A stretch of DNA of 6,959 nt from Clostridiales bacterium (lineage in GTDB: Bacteria > Bacillota > Clostridia > Christensenellales > Aristaeellaceae): positions 1 through 6,959 of the forward strand of contig JAAZEI010000123.1 of assembly GCA_012512355.1 (NCBI GenBank), read 5' to 3'. The position numbers and the translations under genes were made by a program. The notes beneath the pieces are model-generated. The model was given only the letters and a program-made list of their open reading frames with translations, searched no databases and had not been told where the DNA came from. Numbering within the stretch: position 1 is the first letter of the stretch; every line of letters starts with the position of its first letter. Positions 1 to 6,261 of this stretch are shown here, piece by piece.

Positions 1-437
1 ATGTCAGGATTGGTCGCTACGATGATCTCCTGGATCGTATCATCCTGGAGCCTTTGCAAAAGTTCTCTGATGCGAATATCTGTAGGCCCGATGCCATCCA
101 TCGGGGAGAGTACGCCATGCAAAACATGGTAAAGCCCATGATAGTCATGCATCCTCTCCATCGCCGCAACATCCCTGGGATCTCTGACGACGCATATCGT
201 CGTGCGGTCACGCTGATCATCCGCGCAGACATTGCACAGCTCGCTGACCGTGTAATTACCGCACACATCACAGAATCGAACTGCTTTTCGCCCTGTAATC
301 AGGGCATTAGAAAGAGCCTGCACGCTCTCAACAGGCATGGAGATGATATGATAAGCTAACCTCTGCGCGGATTTTCTGCCGATAGAGGGAAGTTTAGCCA
401 GCTCTGCCGCAATGTTATCGATCGGGCATAAGCTCAT
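1..437 (-). CDS. recR: Recombination protein RecR, 3' end cut off by the window edge
   Basis: RecR works with RecO and RecF in the cytoplasm to load RecA on gapped DNA during recombinational repair. The 145 visible codons begin at the ATG at 437 (MSLCPIDNIAAELAKLPSIG). They show the N-terminal helix-hairpin-helix (about 15-31, KLPSIGRKSAQRLAYHI), a C4 zinc finger (Cys56, 59, 68, 71) and the start of the Toprim domain (ICVVRDPRDV, 81-90). The family signature LSPMDGIGP follows at 110-118. Reading stops at ATNPD, where homologues continue for about 50 more residues (family length about 200), so this is a window truncation and not a broken gene. Arg85 sits where E. coli RecR has a Toprim Glu; Bacillus RecR also lacks Glu there, so this is probably normal. 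The ATG abuts the ybaB stop codon, which implies translational coupling. Confidence 0.97.
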   Translation of the reverse strand, partial: MSLCPIDNIAAELAKLPSIGRKSAQRLAYHIISMPVESVQALSNALITGRKAVRFCDVCGNYTVSELCNVCADDQRDRTTICVVRDPRDVAAMERMHDYHGLYHVLHGVLSPMDGIGPTDIRIRELLQRLQDDTIQEIIVATNPD

Positions 438-779
438 TTACAGCAAGCCGCCCATGCCGCCGGGGGCCAGCGCGCTCATGGTTTTTTCTCTGCTCTCTTC
501 ACCCAGGCGCAGCGCCTCATTGACTGCAGCCATAATTAAATCCTCCAGCATCTCCACATCCTCGGGGTCAACTGCCTCGGGCTTGATGCTGATACTCAAT
601 AGCTCACGTTTTCCGGATACTTTACAGGTGACCATCCCACCGCCTGAGCTGGCTTCATATTCCTGCAAGTCCAGCTCTTCTTGCGCCTTGGCAAGATTCT
701 CCTGCATCTTCTGCGCCTGACGCATCAGTTGCTGCATATTCCCTCCGCCAAACCCACCAAATTGTCCGCCTTTTGCCAT
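438..779 (-). CDS. ybaB: YbaB/EbfC family nucleoid-associated DNA-binding protein
   Basis: This is a 113-residue small dimeric DNA-binding protein of the YbaB/EbfC family, known to bind DNA and affect nucleoid organisation; its exact role is unsettled. Recognisable parts are the Gly-rich start (GGFGGGNMQQLMRQAQKMQ), a helical segment (about 15-45), the strand block GGGMVTCKVSGKRELLSISI with KPEAVDPEDVEMLEDLI after it, and the helix LIMAAVNEAL. A Gly/Met-rich tail (APGGMGGLL) closes it. The length is typical. The start is fixed by AGGAGGA at 787-793, 7 nt upstream of the ATG. The stop TAA is followed with no gap by the recR ATG, in the same frame. The ybaB-recR pair is a very common bacterial arrangement, but dnaX, normally upstream, is replaced here by topB. 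Confidence 0.96.
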   Translation of the reverse strand: MAKGGQFGGFGGGNMQQLMRQAQKMQENLAKAQEELDLQEYEASSGGGMVTCKVSGKRELLSISIKPEAVDPEDVEMLEDLIMAAVNEALRLGEESREKTMSALAPGGMGGLL

Positions 780-827
780 CTTTATATCCTCCTAAAAAAT
801 GCTTCATAAGTGCTAAATAACTGTGTA

Positions 828-856
828 ATTATACCATAGCTGGTACCTCAATGCAA
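828..856 (-). promoter_or_regulatory. Extended -10 sigma-A-like promoter for ybaB-recR
   Basis: On the minus strand TTGCAT (851-856) lies exactly 17 bp from a perfect TATAAT (828-833), which is preceded by TGG to give an extended -10 (TGGTATAAT). The start of transcription would fall near 821, leaving a leader of about 40 nt that contains the AGGAGGA site. It lies in the 132-bp gap after topB, so ybaB-recR can be transcribed independently of topB. I saw no convincing terminator for topB in this gap. Confidence 0.8.
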
Positions 857-911
857 TTTGAGCTACATGATTTGGTAAGAAGATGCCAATGCAGCAAAGA
901 GAAAAAACAGC

Positions 912-3086
912 CTATTTTTTAGCGGTGTTTGCTTTTTGGTACCGGATGCTTTGACGGATTGTTGGATGGTCATCTCCTTTTTTTGTAAATGACATGGTGT
1001 CGTTTTCCAGAATTATCGTGCCGATGCTCCCCTGCACCTGCTTATTCTTGAGCAGCTTGGTGACAGTTGCCGCATTTAACCGTGGCCCGCCCCTCCTCGC
1101 GAGAGAATCTTTCCATAGTGTGAAAGAGCAGCCGCTTTTCCAGTCGGTACAGCCAAATGCCTTGTCGTTCTCCTGGACCGGCTTTCCGCAGAGGGGACAA
1201 ACAGCCTCCGGCAAAGTCTTTATGGTTTGACGCAATTTACCGCCGCGTCCGCGAAATTCTTTTTCAAATACAACAGGCTTTTTCTCATCCTTGGCATAAT
1301 GAACCAAAAAACTGCTTAGCCGCCGAATTCCTTCCATGAAACGCTGGGCATCGCGCTTTTGCTGCGCTATCTCATTGAGCGCGAGTTCCCACTTACCGGT
1401 TATTTCAGGGGAAGCGATCTCAGACGGGACAACCTGGATTAGATTCTCACCTTTTTGTGTCGCCGCGATGGCCTTCCCCTTGCGCTGAGCATAACCGACT
1501 TTGATCAGGCGCTCTATAATGGCCGCACGGGTAGCGGGCGTACCCAGACCCGAGCCCCTCATGCTGTCACGCAGCGCTTCATCATCTATCTCTCTTCCTG
1601 CGTTTTCCATAGAAGATAACAGACTGGCATCTGTGTGTGGAGCTGGGGGCTTGGTTGATTCTTTTTTGCTTGCAGCTTTTTCAACCGTTCTCTGTTCACC
1701 AATGCTAAGCTTTGGCAAAACAGCGGCTTCTTTGTCTTTGGTCTTGGCTTCTGACTCCTTGACAGTGCTTTGATAAATATTTTTCCAGCCTTGCACCAAA
1801 ACTGTTTTGCCAAGAGATTTGAAATGTTCTTCCTCTGCCAGTGTTTCAATGCGCGTTGAAAGGTATTGATGAGTTGGACAAAACGCTGCTATAAAGCGCT
1901 TGGAAACAAGGTCAAACAAGGCCCTTTCATCGGGCGATAGTTTCTGTGTGCTGGTTTTTTGAGGGGTGGGTATGATGGCGTGATGGTCACTTACCTTGCT
2001 GTCATCAAACACTCGCTTGCTATAGGGCAGCTTGTTATCTTTTTTTTCGATAAACTTCAGCATGTCCTGATAGGGCGGCGTCAAGTTCTCCATTGTTTTA
2101 TATACGCGGCTTAGCATATCATGGGGCAGGTACCGGCTGTCAGTCCTGGGGTATGTAATCGCTTTTTTAGTCTCATAAAGGCTTTGCGCGGTTTTCAGCG
2201 TTTTGTCGGCCGTAAAACCAAGCATTCGGTTTGCATCCCGCTGCAAACTTGTCAGGTCATAGAGCTGAGGCGGTAACTCTCTTTTTTCCTCAACTTGTAT
2301 ATTGCTGACCCTTGCCTGTTTGCCGCGAATTTTTTTGGCTTTGGCCGCCGCTGTTTCTTTATCTTTGATGCGGCCGGATAATTTATCTTCTTTGACACCG
2401 GGGTCAAACCATTGGCCCTGATAATCACCAAAATCCGCAGTTAAGGTATAGTATTCTTCGGGTTTAAACTCACTGATTTCATTTTGGCGTTTTACCAATA
2501 TTGCCAAAGTTGGCGTTTGCACCCTCCCAACAGACAGCAGAGCATCATAGCCTAAGGTAAAAGCGCGGCTGGCATTCATCCCAACGAGCCAATCAGCCTG
2601 TGAACGGCACAGCGCACTTTGATAAAGCCCCGCGTAATGACTCATTGGCTTGAGATTTTCAAAGCCTTCTTTGATGGCGGCGTCTGTCATGGAGCTAATC
2701 CAAAGCCGGTCGACGGGTTTTTTTGAGCCCGACTTTTCATAGATAAGTCCAAATATCAGTTCCCCCTCACGCCCCGCGTCGGTAGCGCAAATGATGCGTT
2801 TTATTTTTGAATCAAGCATCAACTTTTTGATAACAGAAAATTGGTTTTTACTCTTGGCGATTATTTTAGTGGGAATGACTTCCGGCATGATGGGTAAATC
2901 TTCCATGCGCCATTTTTTTAATTTTTCATCTATCTCATCAGGATCAACCAAAGCAACCAAATGCCCAAATGCCCAGGTGATAATATAATCATCGCCTGCT
3001 ATATATCCATCCGCTTTGTGTGAACATTTGAGCACACGGGCGATATCACGCCCTACACTTGGCTTTTCCGCTACAATTAGTATCAT
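912..3086 (-). CDS. topB: DNA topoisomerase III (type IA), TopB
   Basis: TopB is an ATP-independent type IA topoisomerase that cuts and passes single strands, relaxing negative supercoils and decatenating replication or recombination intermediates. The 724-residue length is close to Bacillus TopB. Visible parts are the Toprim start with its Glu (VAEKPS, Glu7) and the Toprim acidic motif ATDAGREGELI (101-111; Asp103, Glu107, Glu109, with Gly at 105 as in many Gram-positive TopBs). SVGRVQTPTLAI follows at 185-196, the active-site Tyr312 in TYPRTDSRYL, then SDHHAIIPT (366-374) and GLGTPATRAAIIERL (513-527). The C-terminal domain has one zinc-ribbon-like repeat (Cys630, 633, 646, 653, then FTLWK) and a basic tail. 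A Lys/Glu-rich linker occupies about 442-482. The ATG overlaps the stop of the upstream methyltransferase gene (ATGA at 3083-3086), so the two are translationally coupled. Nothing nearby suggests an integrative conjugative element, where TopB copies also occur. Confidence 0.97.
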   Translation of the reverse strand: MILIVAEKPSVGRDIARVLKCSHKADGYIAGDDYIITWAFGHLVALVDPDEIDEKLKKWRMEDLPIMPEVIPTKIIAKSKNQFSVIKKLMLDSKIKRIICATDAGREGELIFGLIYEKSGSKKPVDRLWISSMTDAAIKEGFENLKPMSHYAGLYQSALCRSQADWLVGMNASRAFTLGYDALLSVGRVQTPTLAILVKRQNEISEFKPEEYYTLTADFGDYQGQWFDPGVKEDKLSGRIKDKETAAAKAKKIRGKQARVSNIQVEEKRELPPQLYDLTSLQRDANRMLGFTADKTLKTAQSLYETKKAITYPRTDSRYLPHDMLSRVYKTMENLTPPYQDMLKFIEKKDNKLPYSKRVFDDSKVSDHHAIIPTPQKTSTQKLSPDERALFDLVSKRFIAAFCPTHQYLSTRIETLAEEEHFKSLGKTVLVQGWKNIYQSTVKESEAKTKDKEAAVLPKLSIGEQRTVEKAASKKESTKPPAPHTDASLLSSMENAGREIDDEALRDSMRGSGLGTPATRAAIIERLIKVGYAQRKGKAIAATQKGENLIQVVPSEIASPEITGKWELALNEIAQQKRDAQRFMEGIRRLSSFLVHYAKDEKKPVVFEKEFRGRGGKLRQTIKTLPEAVCPLCGKPVQENDKAFGCTDWKSGCSFTLWKDSLARRGGPRLNAATVTKLLKNKQVQGSIGTIILENDTMSFTKKGDDHPTIRQSIRYQKANTAKK

Positions 3087-3793
3087 GGGGTATCCTCATT
3101 GTTCATGTGGTAAATCGTTTTCATTTCTGGAGTATATTCGTTGTGCGCATTGAGTGCAACCAGCTGCGGCATCATGACATAGCCAGGCTTGGCACCCAGC
3201 TTGCCTTCTATCAAAACCAGATAGGGTGCTTTATCCGCCCTTGATGAGACAAATCGAACTCGTTTTGGCGCCAAACCATTCTCCCTCATCACATCTGCCA
3301 TCAAAAGAAATCTGTCAGCAGGGCAGCAGGTAAAAAAAGTACCCCGAGGCATCAGCGCGTACCTCACAGCTTTTAGCATATCCTGCTCATTGCAGGTTAG
3401 CTGATGTGTATGAAAACTTCCCTGCTTACCGCAAAAATAAGGAGGATTGCATACAATGACCTGAAAGCTGTTTGGGCTAACAAGCTTGCTGATCTCCCTG
3501 ATATCTCCATGAATGATGCGCATAGTTTGTTCAAGGTCATTGAGGGCAGCGCTTTTGGCGGCAAGCACCGCCAGTTCCTCAACTATCTCTATCCCCGTGA
3601 CTTTCACAGAGGGCAGCCGCCCTATGAGCAGCAATGGAATAATGCCAGTACCGGTGCCAAAGTCACAAACGCAATCGCCCGATTTTGCTTTTACAAAGTC
3701 TGCCAGCAGTACTGAATCTGTTGTATAGCCTGGCAAATCATCTCGTCTAAATATTCTGAGACCCTTTAGCTGCAAATCCTCAATACGCTCCAA
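3083..3793 (-). CDS. yabB: YabB/TrmN6-type tRNA1(Val) A37 N6-methyltransferase family protein
   Basis: This 236-residue class I SAM-dependent methyltransferase belongs to the family of E. coli TrmN6 (YfiC), which methylates N6 of A37 in tRNA1(Val), and Bacillus YabB. Key parts are the family start (LQLKGLRIFRRDDLPGYTTD, 7-26), the SAM-binding motif CDFGTGTGIIPLLL (43-56), an acidic motif II (GIEIVEE, 67-73), and the amino-methyltransferase motif NPPY (116-119) after VIVC. A late HxxxT-type segment and LMPRGTFF (147-154) also fit. The start is TTG at 3793, with AGAGGG (3800-3805) 6 nt upstream. The nearest upstream ATG (3812) is out of frame, and the next in-frame Met is at residue 139. The substrate is inferred from the family only; related NPPY enzymes include HemK/PrmC and 23S rRNA methyltransferases, but the N-terminal signature favours this one. 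topB starts within its stop codon. Confidence 0.88.
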   Translation of the reverse strand: MERIEDLQLKGLRIFRRDDLPGYTTDSVLLADFVKAKSGDCVCDFGTGTGIIPLLLIGRLPSVKVTGIEIVEELAVLAAKSAALNDLEQTMRIIHGDIREISKLVSPNSFQVIVCNPPYFCGKQGSFHTHQLTCNEQDMLKAVRYALMPRGTFFTCCPADRFLLMADVMRENGLAPKRVRFVSSRADKAPYLVLIEGKLGAKPGYVMMPQLVALNAHNEYTPEMKTIYHMNNEDTP

Positions 3794-3810
3794 AACAAAC
3801 CCTCTTTTGC

Positions 3811-3839
3811 ATTATTCTAAATAAATAATAACATGCCAA
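3811..3839 (-). promoter_or_regulatory. Likely promoter of the yabB-topB operon
   Basis: On the minus strand TTGGCA (3834-3839) and AATAAT (3811-3816) are separated by exactly 17 bp; each matches the consensus at five of six positions. The predicted transcript start (about 3804) lies only some 11 nt before the TTG start codon, at the edge of the ribosome binding site. The leader would therefore be very short, or the true start lies slightly upstream. Confidence 0.6.
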
Positions 3840-3840
3840 G

Positions 3841-3871
3841 ATAAAATAAAACAGAACCATAGGGTTCTGTT
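3841..3871 (-). terminator. Rho-independent terminator after the ferredoxin gene
   Basis: AACAGAACC (3850-3858) and GGTTCTGTT (3863-3871) form a perfect 9-bp stem with a 4-nt loop. On the minus strand the stem is followed by TTATTTTAT. It sits 34 bp after the ferredoxin stop and just before the promoter of the methyltransferase gene, so it separates the two transcription units. Confidence 0.78.
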
Positions 3872-3905
3872 CATTCTTCTGAGATATAAGGCTGTTAATT
3901 AAACC

Positions 3906-4147
<242 letters not shown>

Positions 4148-4205
4148 ATAGATTCATGTAAAGTATCGCCGGATTCGATAGGTCTTATACTTTTTCAGTC
4201 TTTCT

Positions 4206-5651
4206 CTAAACCGCAGTTACTGATCCTCGAAGGTCCGCGCGAGCATCAGGATTTTCCTTCAGGTACTCTCTTAGTGCATCGATTGCTTTTATGTTCAGTT
4301 TTTCTCTGTTCTTTCCATATTTTTGGGGCACACCTTGGGAAGTCACAAAGACAGCCTGATACACTTTATCTTTCATCAAGGGTTCATCGCCGATAAATAA
4401 TTCCTGAATTCTCTGGCCAAATGGGTTTTCGAATTTAAAATAAAGATTAAGTCCCATGACCCTCTTGACGTATCCTCCCATCTGTTCATAGGGGTTTGCA
4501 GCGAAGGTACGCTCCAGGTTTTCCTCCAGCATGTCCCATACTTCTTCTCCCCTTAACTGGACTGTTGATACAGGTGGGTTGACCGGGATAATGTTCCACA
4601 AATCATTCTCAGTTAATGGCCCTTTGGGGATTGGCGCGCCATATCGCCAGCCATTTGAGAAGGCGATATCTGCCTTTGTTGAATGAATCAGGCTTTGAAG
4701 GAGCAGATTATCCATGGTTGATTCAAGAACAGTGTTCCTATTGAGATCTGTGCCGGTTGTACCCACAGGGGTATCAAGCATCTCCTGATAAGGCAGCATG
4801 GCCTGTTTTATGCGCTGTTTCATGGCAGCATCTTCTTTGAAAGATTCATCCAGTACAGTAAGCTGGTGATTAAATCCGGTAATTTTTTTATCATGGATGC
4901 TCAAGTCAAGGCGACCTACAAAGGAACCATGACAGCCAGACTGAATGACAATCGCGCCATTGACCAGGGCGGGGTCATATACCCTGTTATGCGTATGAGC
5001 GCTTAGCAGCACATCAATCCCATCAACCTCTTGTGCTATCTTCAAATCCTGGGGATAGCCAAGATGTGACAGCACAAGGATGAAATCAGCACCCTGTTCT
5101 TTTACTTGCGCTATGACATGAGGCAGCTCCTCATTGCCAAGGGTAAAATATAGGCCCTGGCTAAACGATGGCGGCATTACTTTATCAACAATGGTTGCCG
5201 CAATACCGATCACGCCAATTTTGATGCCATTGATCTCTTTGATCAGGTAGGGTTTGTAGGCAAGTTTTTGTGTATCCCGATGATAGACATTGATGGCGAG
5301 CATTGGGTAGTTCAGCGATGCAAGCAGCTGGTTGAAGCGCTCCGGCCCATAGGCAAAGTCCCAGTGCGCGGTCATGGCGTCGAGTTTCAAGTCATTGAGA
5401 AAAGGGATCAAAATCTCCCCTTTTGTTTGTATCACAGGATAGGTACCGTGAAAGGTATCTCCGCCGTCCAATGCCAGCACCTGATTGTCTCTTTCTTCTC
5501 TCACGCTTTTAATATATGCCGCTATTCTTGGATAACCGCCTGCTCGTATATACTTTGCGTGGTCACCATCAAAGAAATGCTCCCAATGTTCTTCCAGATA
5601 GCCATGTGTATCGTTTATTTGCAATATCGTAAGTTTTTTTTCGTCTGCCAT
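4206..5651 (-). CDS. Metallophosphoesterase of the 5'-nucleotidase/SoxB superfamily, no signal peptide
   Basis: This 481-residue two-domain enzyme is predicted to hydrolyse phosphoesters such as nucleotides; the true substrate is unknown. The N-terminal metallophosphoesterase domain (about 6-265) has QINDTHG (Asp14, His16), LDGGDTFHG (Asp65), AHWDFAYG (95-102), LSHLGYP (His196) and SAHTHNR (His219, His221), which should hold a dinuclear metal site. The C-terminal 5'-nucleotidase domain (about 295-475) shows FSNGWRYGAPIPKGPLTEND, IIPVNPPV and the LRGEEVWDMLE segment. The usual GNHE motif is replaced by AHWD, which resembles the GHWE form of SoxB thiosulfohydrolases. The gene is therefore SoxB-like in that motif, but no Sox genes are nearby. 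UshA and SoxB proteins are normally exported, whereas this one begins MADEKKLTILQINDTH with no hydrophobic leader and is probably cytoplasmic. The start has AAAGGAG (5661-5667), 9 nt upstream. The ferredoxin gene lies downstream. Confidence 0.9.
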   Translation of the reverse strand: MADEKKLTILQINDTHGYLEEHWEHFFDGDHAKYIRAGGYPRIAAYIKSVREERDNQVLALDGGDTFHGTYPVIQTKGEILIPFLNDLKLDAMTAHWDFAYGPERFNQLLASLNYPMLAINVYHRDTQKLAYKPYLIKEINGIKIGVIGIAATIVDKVMPPSFSQGLYFTLGNEELPHVIAQVKEQGADFILVLSHLGYPQDLKIAQEVDGIDVLLSAHTHNRVYDPALVNGAIVIQSGCHGSFVGRLDLSIHDKKITGFNHQLTVLDESFKEDAAMKQRIKQAMLPYQEMLDTPVGTTGTDLNRNTVLESTMDNLLLQSLIHSTKADIAFSNGWRYGAPIPKGPLTENDLWNIIPVNPPVSTVQLRGEEVWDMLEENLERTFAANPYEQMGGYVKRVMGLNLYFKFENPFGQRIQELFIGDEPLMKDKVYQAVFVTSQGVPQKYGKNREKLNIKAIDALREYLKENPDARADLRGSVTAV

Positions 5652-5839
5652 GCTGATGTTCTCCTTTATAAGCAGGTTCTCTGAACGTCAATCGAATCTT
5701 AATAAATATCATTTCTTTATGGTTATACCCTTTAAAAAAGTGTTTTACTCACAAAGCGACCACCTCTGCGCATCAAGGACGGCTTGCATATACCTAAATC
5801 TTGCAGAGAAAATCCGGATGAGCCGCTCCTCATTCCATT

Positions 5840-5963
5840 TGTTCCTATGTTCCAGAGATTTCCCCTCTATGAGAAAACAATGCATTTAGTTGTATATTCC
5901 CATCATACGACCTCTATTACCTCAATTTTCAAATTAATAGCTTATTTCAGGAACATAGGAACA
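5840..5963. repeat. 19-bp inverted repeat pair, left part of the array
   Basis: TGTTCCTATGTTCCAGAGA (5840-5858) and TTTCAGGAACATAGGAACA (5945-5963) are inverted copies that match at 17 of 19 positions, with the 14-bp core GGAACATAGGAACA perfect. They enclose 86 bp of AT-rich sequence in which I recognise no gene. Each arm contains two GGAACA cores in the same direction, 8 bp apart. Confidence 0.85.
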
Positions 5964-6000
5964 TTTCTCGATTTTCCCTTATGTCACCTCATGAAATGGC

Positions 6001-6140
6001 TGTTCCTGAGTTTGTTCCCAGCCTGTTCCAGAGAATTTTTGGTTTTTCAGGAACAGACAAAAGAGTCAAAACTGTCTAAAAAAATGTTCCTGAGATTTTG
6101 TCGATTCTCAGGAACACTCTCAGGAACATTTTCAGGAACA
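6001..6140. repeat. Nested inverted repeats, right part of the array
   Basis: The outer arms 6001-6018 and 6123-6140 are complementary at 15 of 18 positions. Inside them, CTGTTCC (6023-6029) pairs with GGAACAG (6050-6056), and TGTTCCTGAGA (6085-6095) pairs perfectly with TCTCAGGAACA (6106-6116). A single strand could thus fold into one outer stem enclosing two hairpins. TCTCAGGAACA recurs at 6118-6128, so alternative pairings are possible. Confidence 0.8.
6078..6116 (-). terminator. Terminator-shaped hairpin on the minus strand within the repeat array
   Basis: Read on the minus strand, a perfect 11-bp stem (5 of 11 pairs GC, loop of 10 nt, 6085-6116) is followed directly by seven T (6078-6084). 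This is the shape of an intrinsic terminator. No annotated minus-strand gene ends here, since the gene to the right runs the other way. It may stop antisense transcription, end a small RNA, or be a by-product of the repeats. Confidence 0.5.
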
Positions 6141-6194
6141 AAAATAAGTTAAAAGTGAACCCGCATAAAATACAGACGATGCACAGTATAATCA

Positions 6195-6223
6195 TTGACT
6201 AAATATTTAAAAATGACTATGCT
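6195..6223 (+). promoter_or_regulatory. Likely promoter of the GNAT acetyltransferase gene
   Basis: TTGACT (6195-6200) and TATGCT (6218-6223) are separated by 17 bp. The -35 matches five of six bases and the -10 four of six. Transcription would start near 6230, giving a leader of about 30 nt that contains the ribosome binding site. A perfect TATAAT just upstream (6187-6192) has no fitting -35. Confidence 0.6.
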
Positions 6224-6261
6224 GAACTAATATTTGCTCTGCTTGAAAGAAGGGTTCTGAT

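Larger units (their letters stand above)
5840..6140. repeat. Bidirectional array of twelve GGAACA-core repeats
   Basis: The hexamer GGAACA occurs six times on the plus strand (5950, 5958, 6050, 6111, 6123, 6135). Its complement TGTTCC also occurs six times (5840, 5848, 6001, 6013, 6024, 6085). Oriented alike, the flanks agree well: the consensus unit is about TTCTCAGGAACA, with CAGGAACA exact in seven copies. Three plus copies (6106-6140) follow each other with a strict 12-bp period. Three minus copies (6001-6029) have 12- and 11-bp spacing. Two pairs at the left (5840-5853 and 5950-5963) have 8-bp spacing. The order by orientation is minus-minus, plus-plus, then minus x3, plus, minus, plus x3, which makes nested inverted repeats. 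It could be a miniature mobile element, a protein-binding array or a structured RNA; the sequence alone does not decide. Confidence 0.9.
5652..6261. other. Large divergent intergenic region
   Basis: These 610 bp separate the minus-strand phosphoesterase gene from the plus-strand acetyltransferase gene. The part next to the phosphoesterase (5652-5839) is AT-rich and must hold its promoter, but I see no convincing -35/-10 pair; TTGACG with TATAAA near 5664-5690 has only a 15-bp spacer and overlaps the ribosome binding site. A small inverted repeat, CTCTGC (5764-5769) and GCAGAG (5803-5808), is present. The centre (5840-6140) is the GGAACA repeat array. The right end (6141-6261) carries the acetyltransferase promoter. 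Open frames here on the plus strand lack ribosome binding sites and recognisable domains. Confidence 0.85.

Noticed and set aside
103..120. Loss of a Toprim catalytic Glu in RecR as a sign of a defective gene
   Set aside because: RecR is not a topoisomerase or nuclease, and Bacillus RecR also lacks Glu at this position. All other motifs are intact.
5652..5780. Purine or other riboswitch upstream of the phosphoesterase gene
   Set aside because: The AT-rich leader has TATAAC-like strings but none of the conserved junction and loop sequences of the purine aptamer, and no terminator hairpin before the start codon.
5650..5889. A 79-codon plus-strand open frame at the left of the intergenic region
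   Set aside because: It begins inside the ribosome binding region of the phosphoesterase gene, has no ribosome binding site of its own and no family resemblance.
5840..5963. LexA (SOS) boxes suggested by GAAC and GTTC half-sites
   Set aside because: The Gram-positive SOS box needs GAAC and GTTC facing each other across 4 bp. Here neighbouring cores are direct repeats, so no proper box is formed.
5840..6140. CRISPR array
   Set aside because: The repeats are only about 12 bp, occur in both orientations, and have no uniform 30-40-bp spacers or nearby cas genes.
5784..6152. A 122-codon plus-strand open frame with a C-terminal SGT repeat
   Set aside because: It has no ribosome binding site, no recognisable domain, and its SGT repeats simply reflect the 12-bp DNA repeats of the array. 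I treat it as non-coding.
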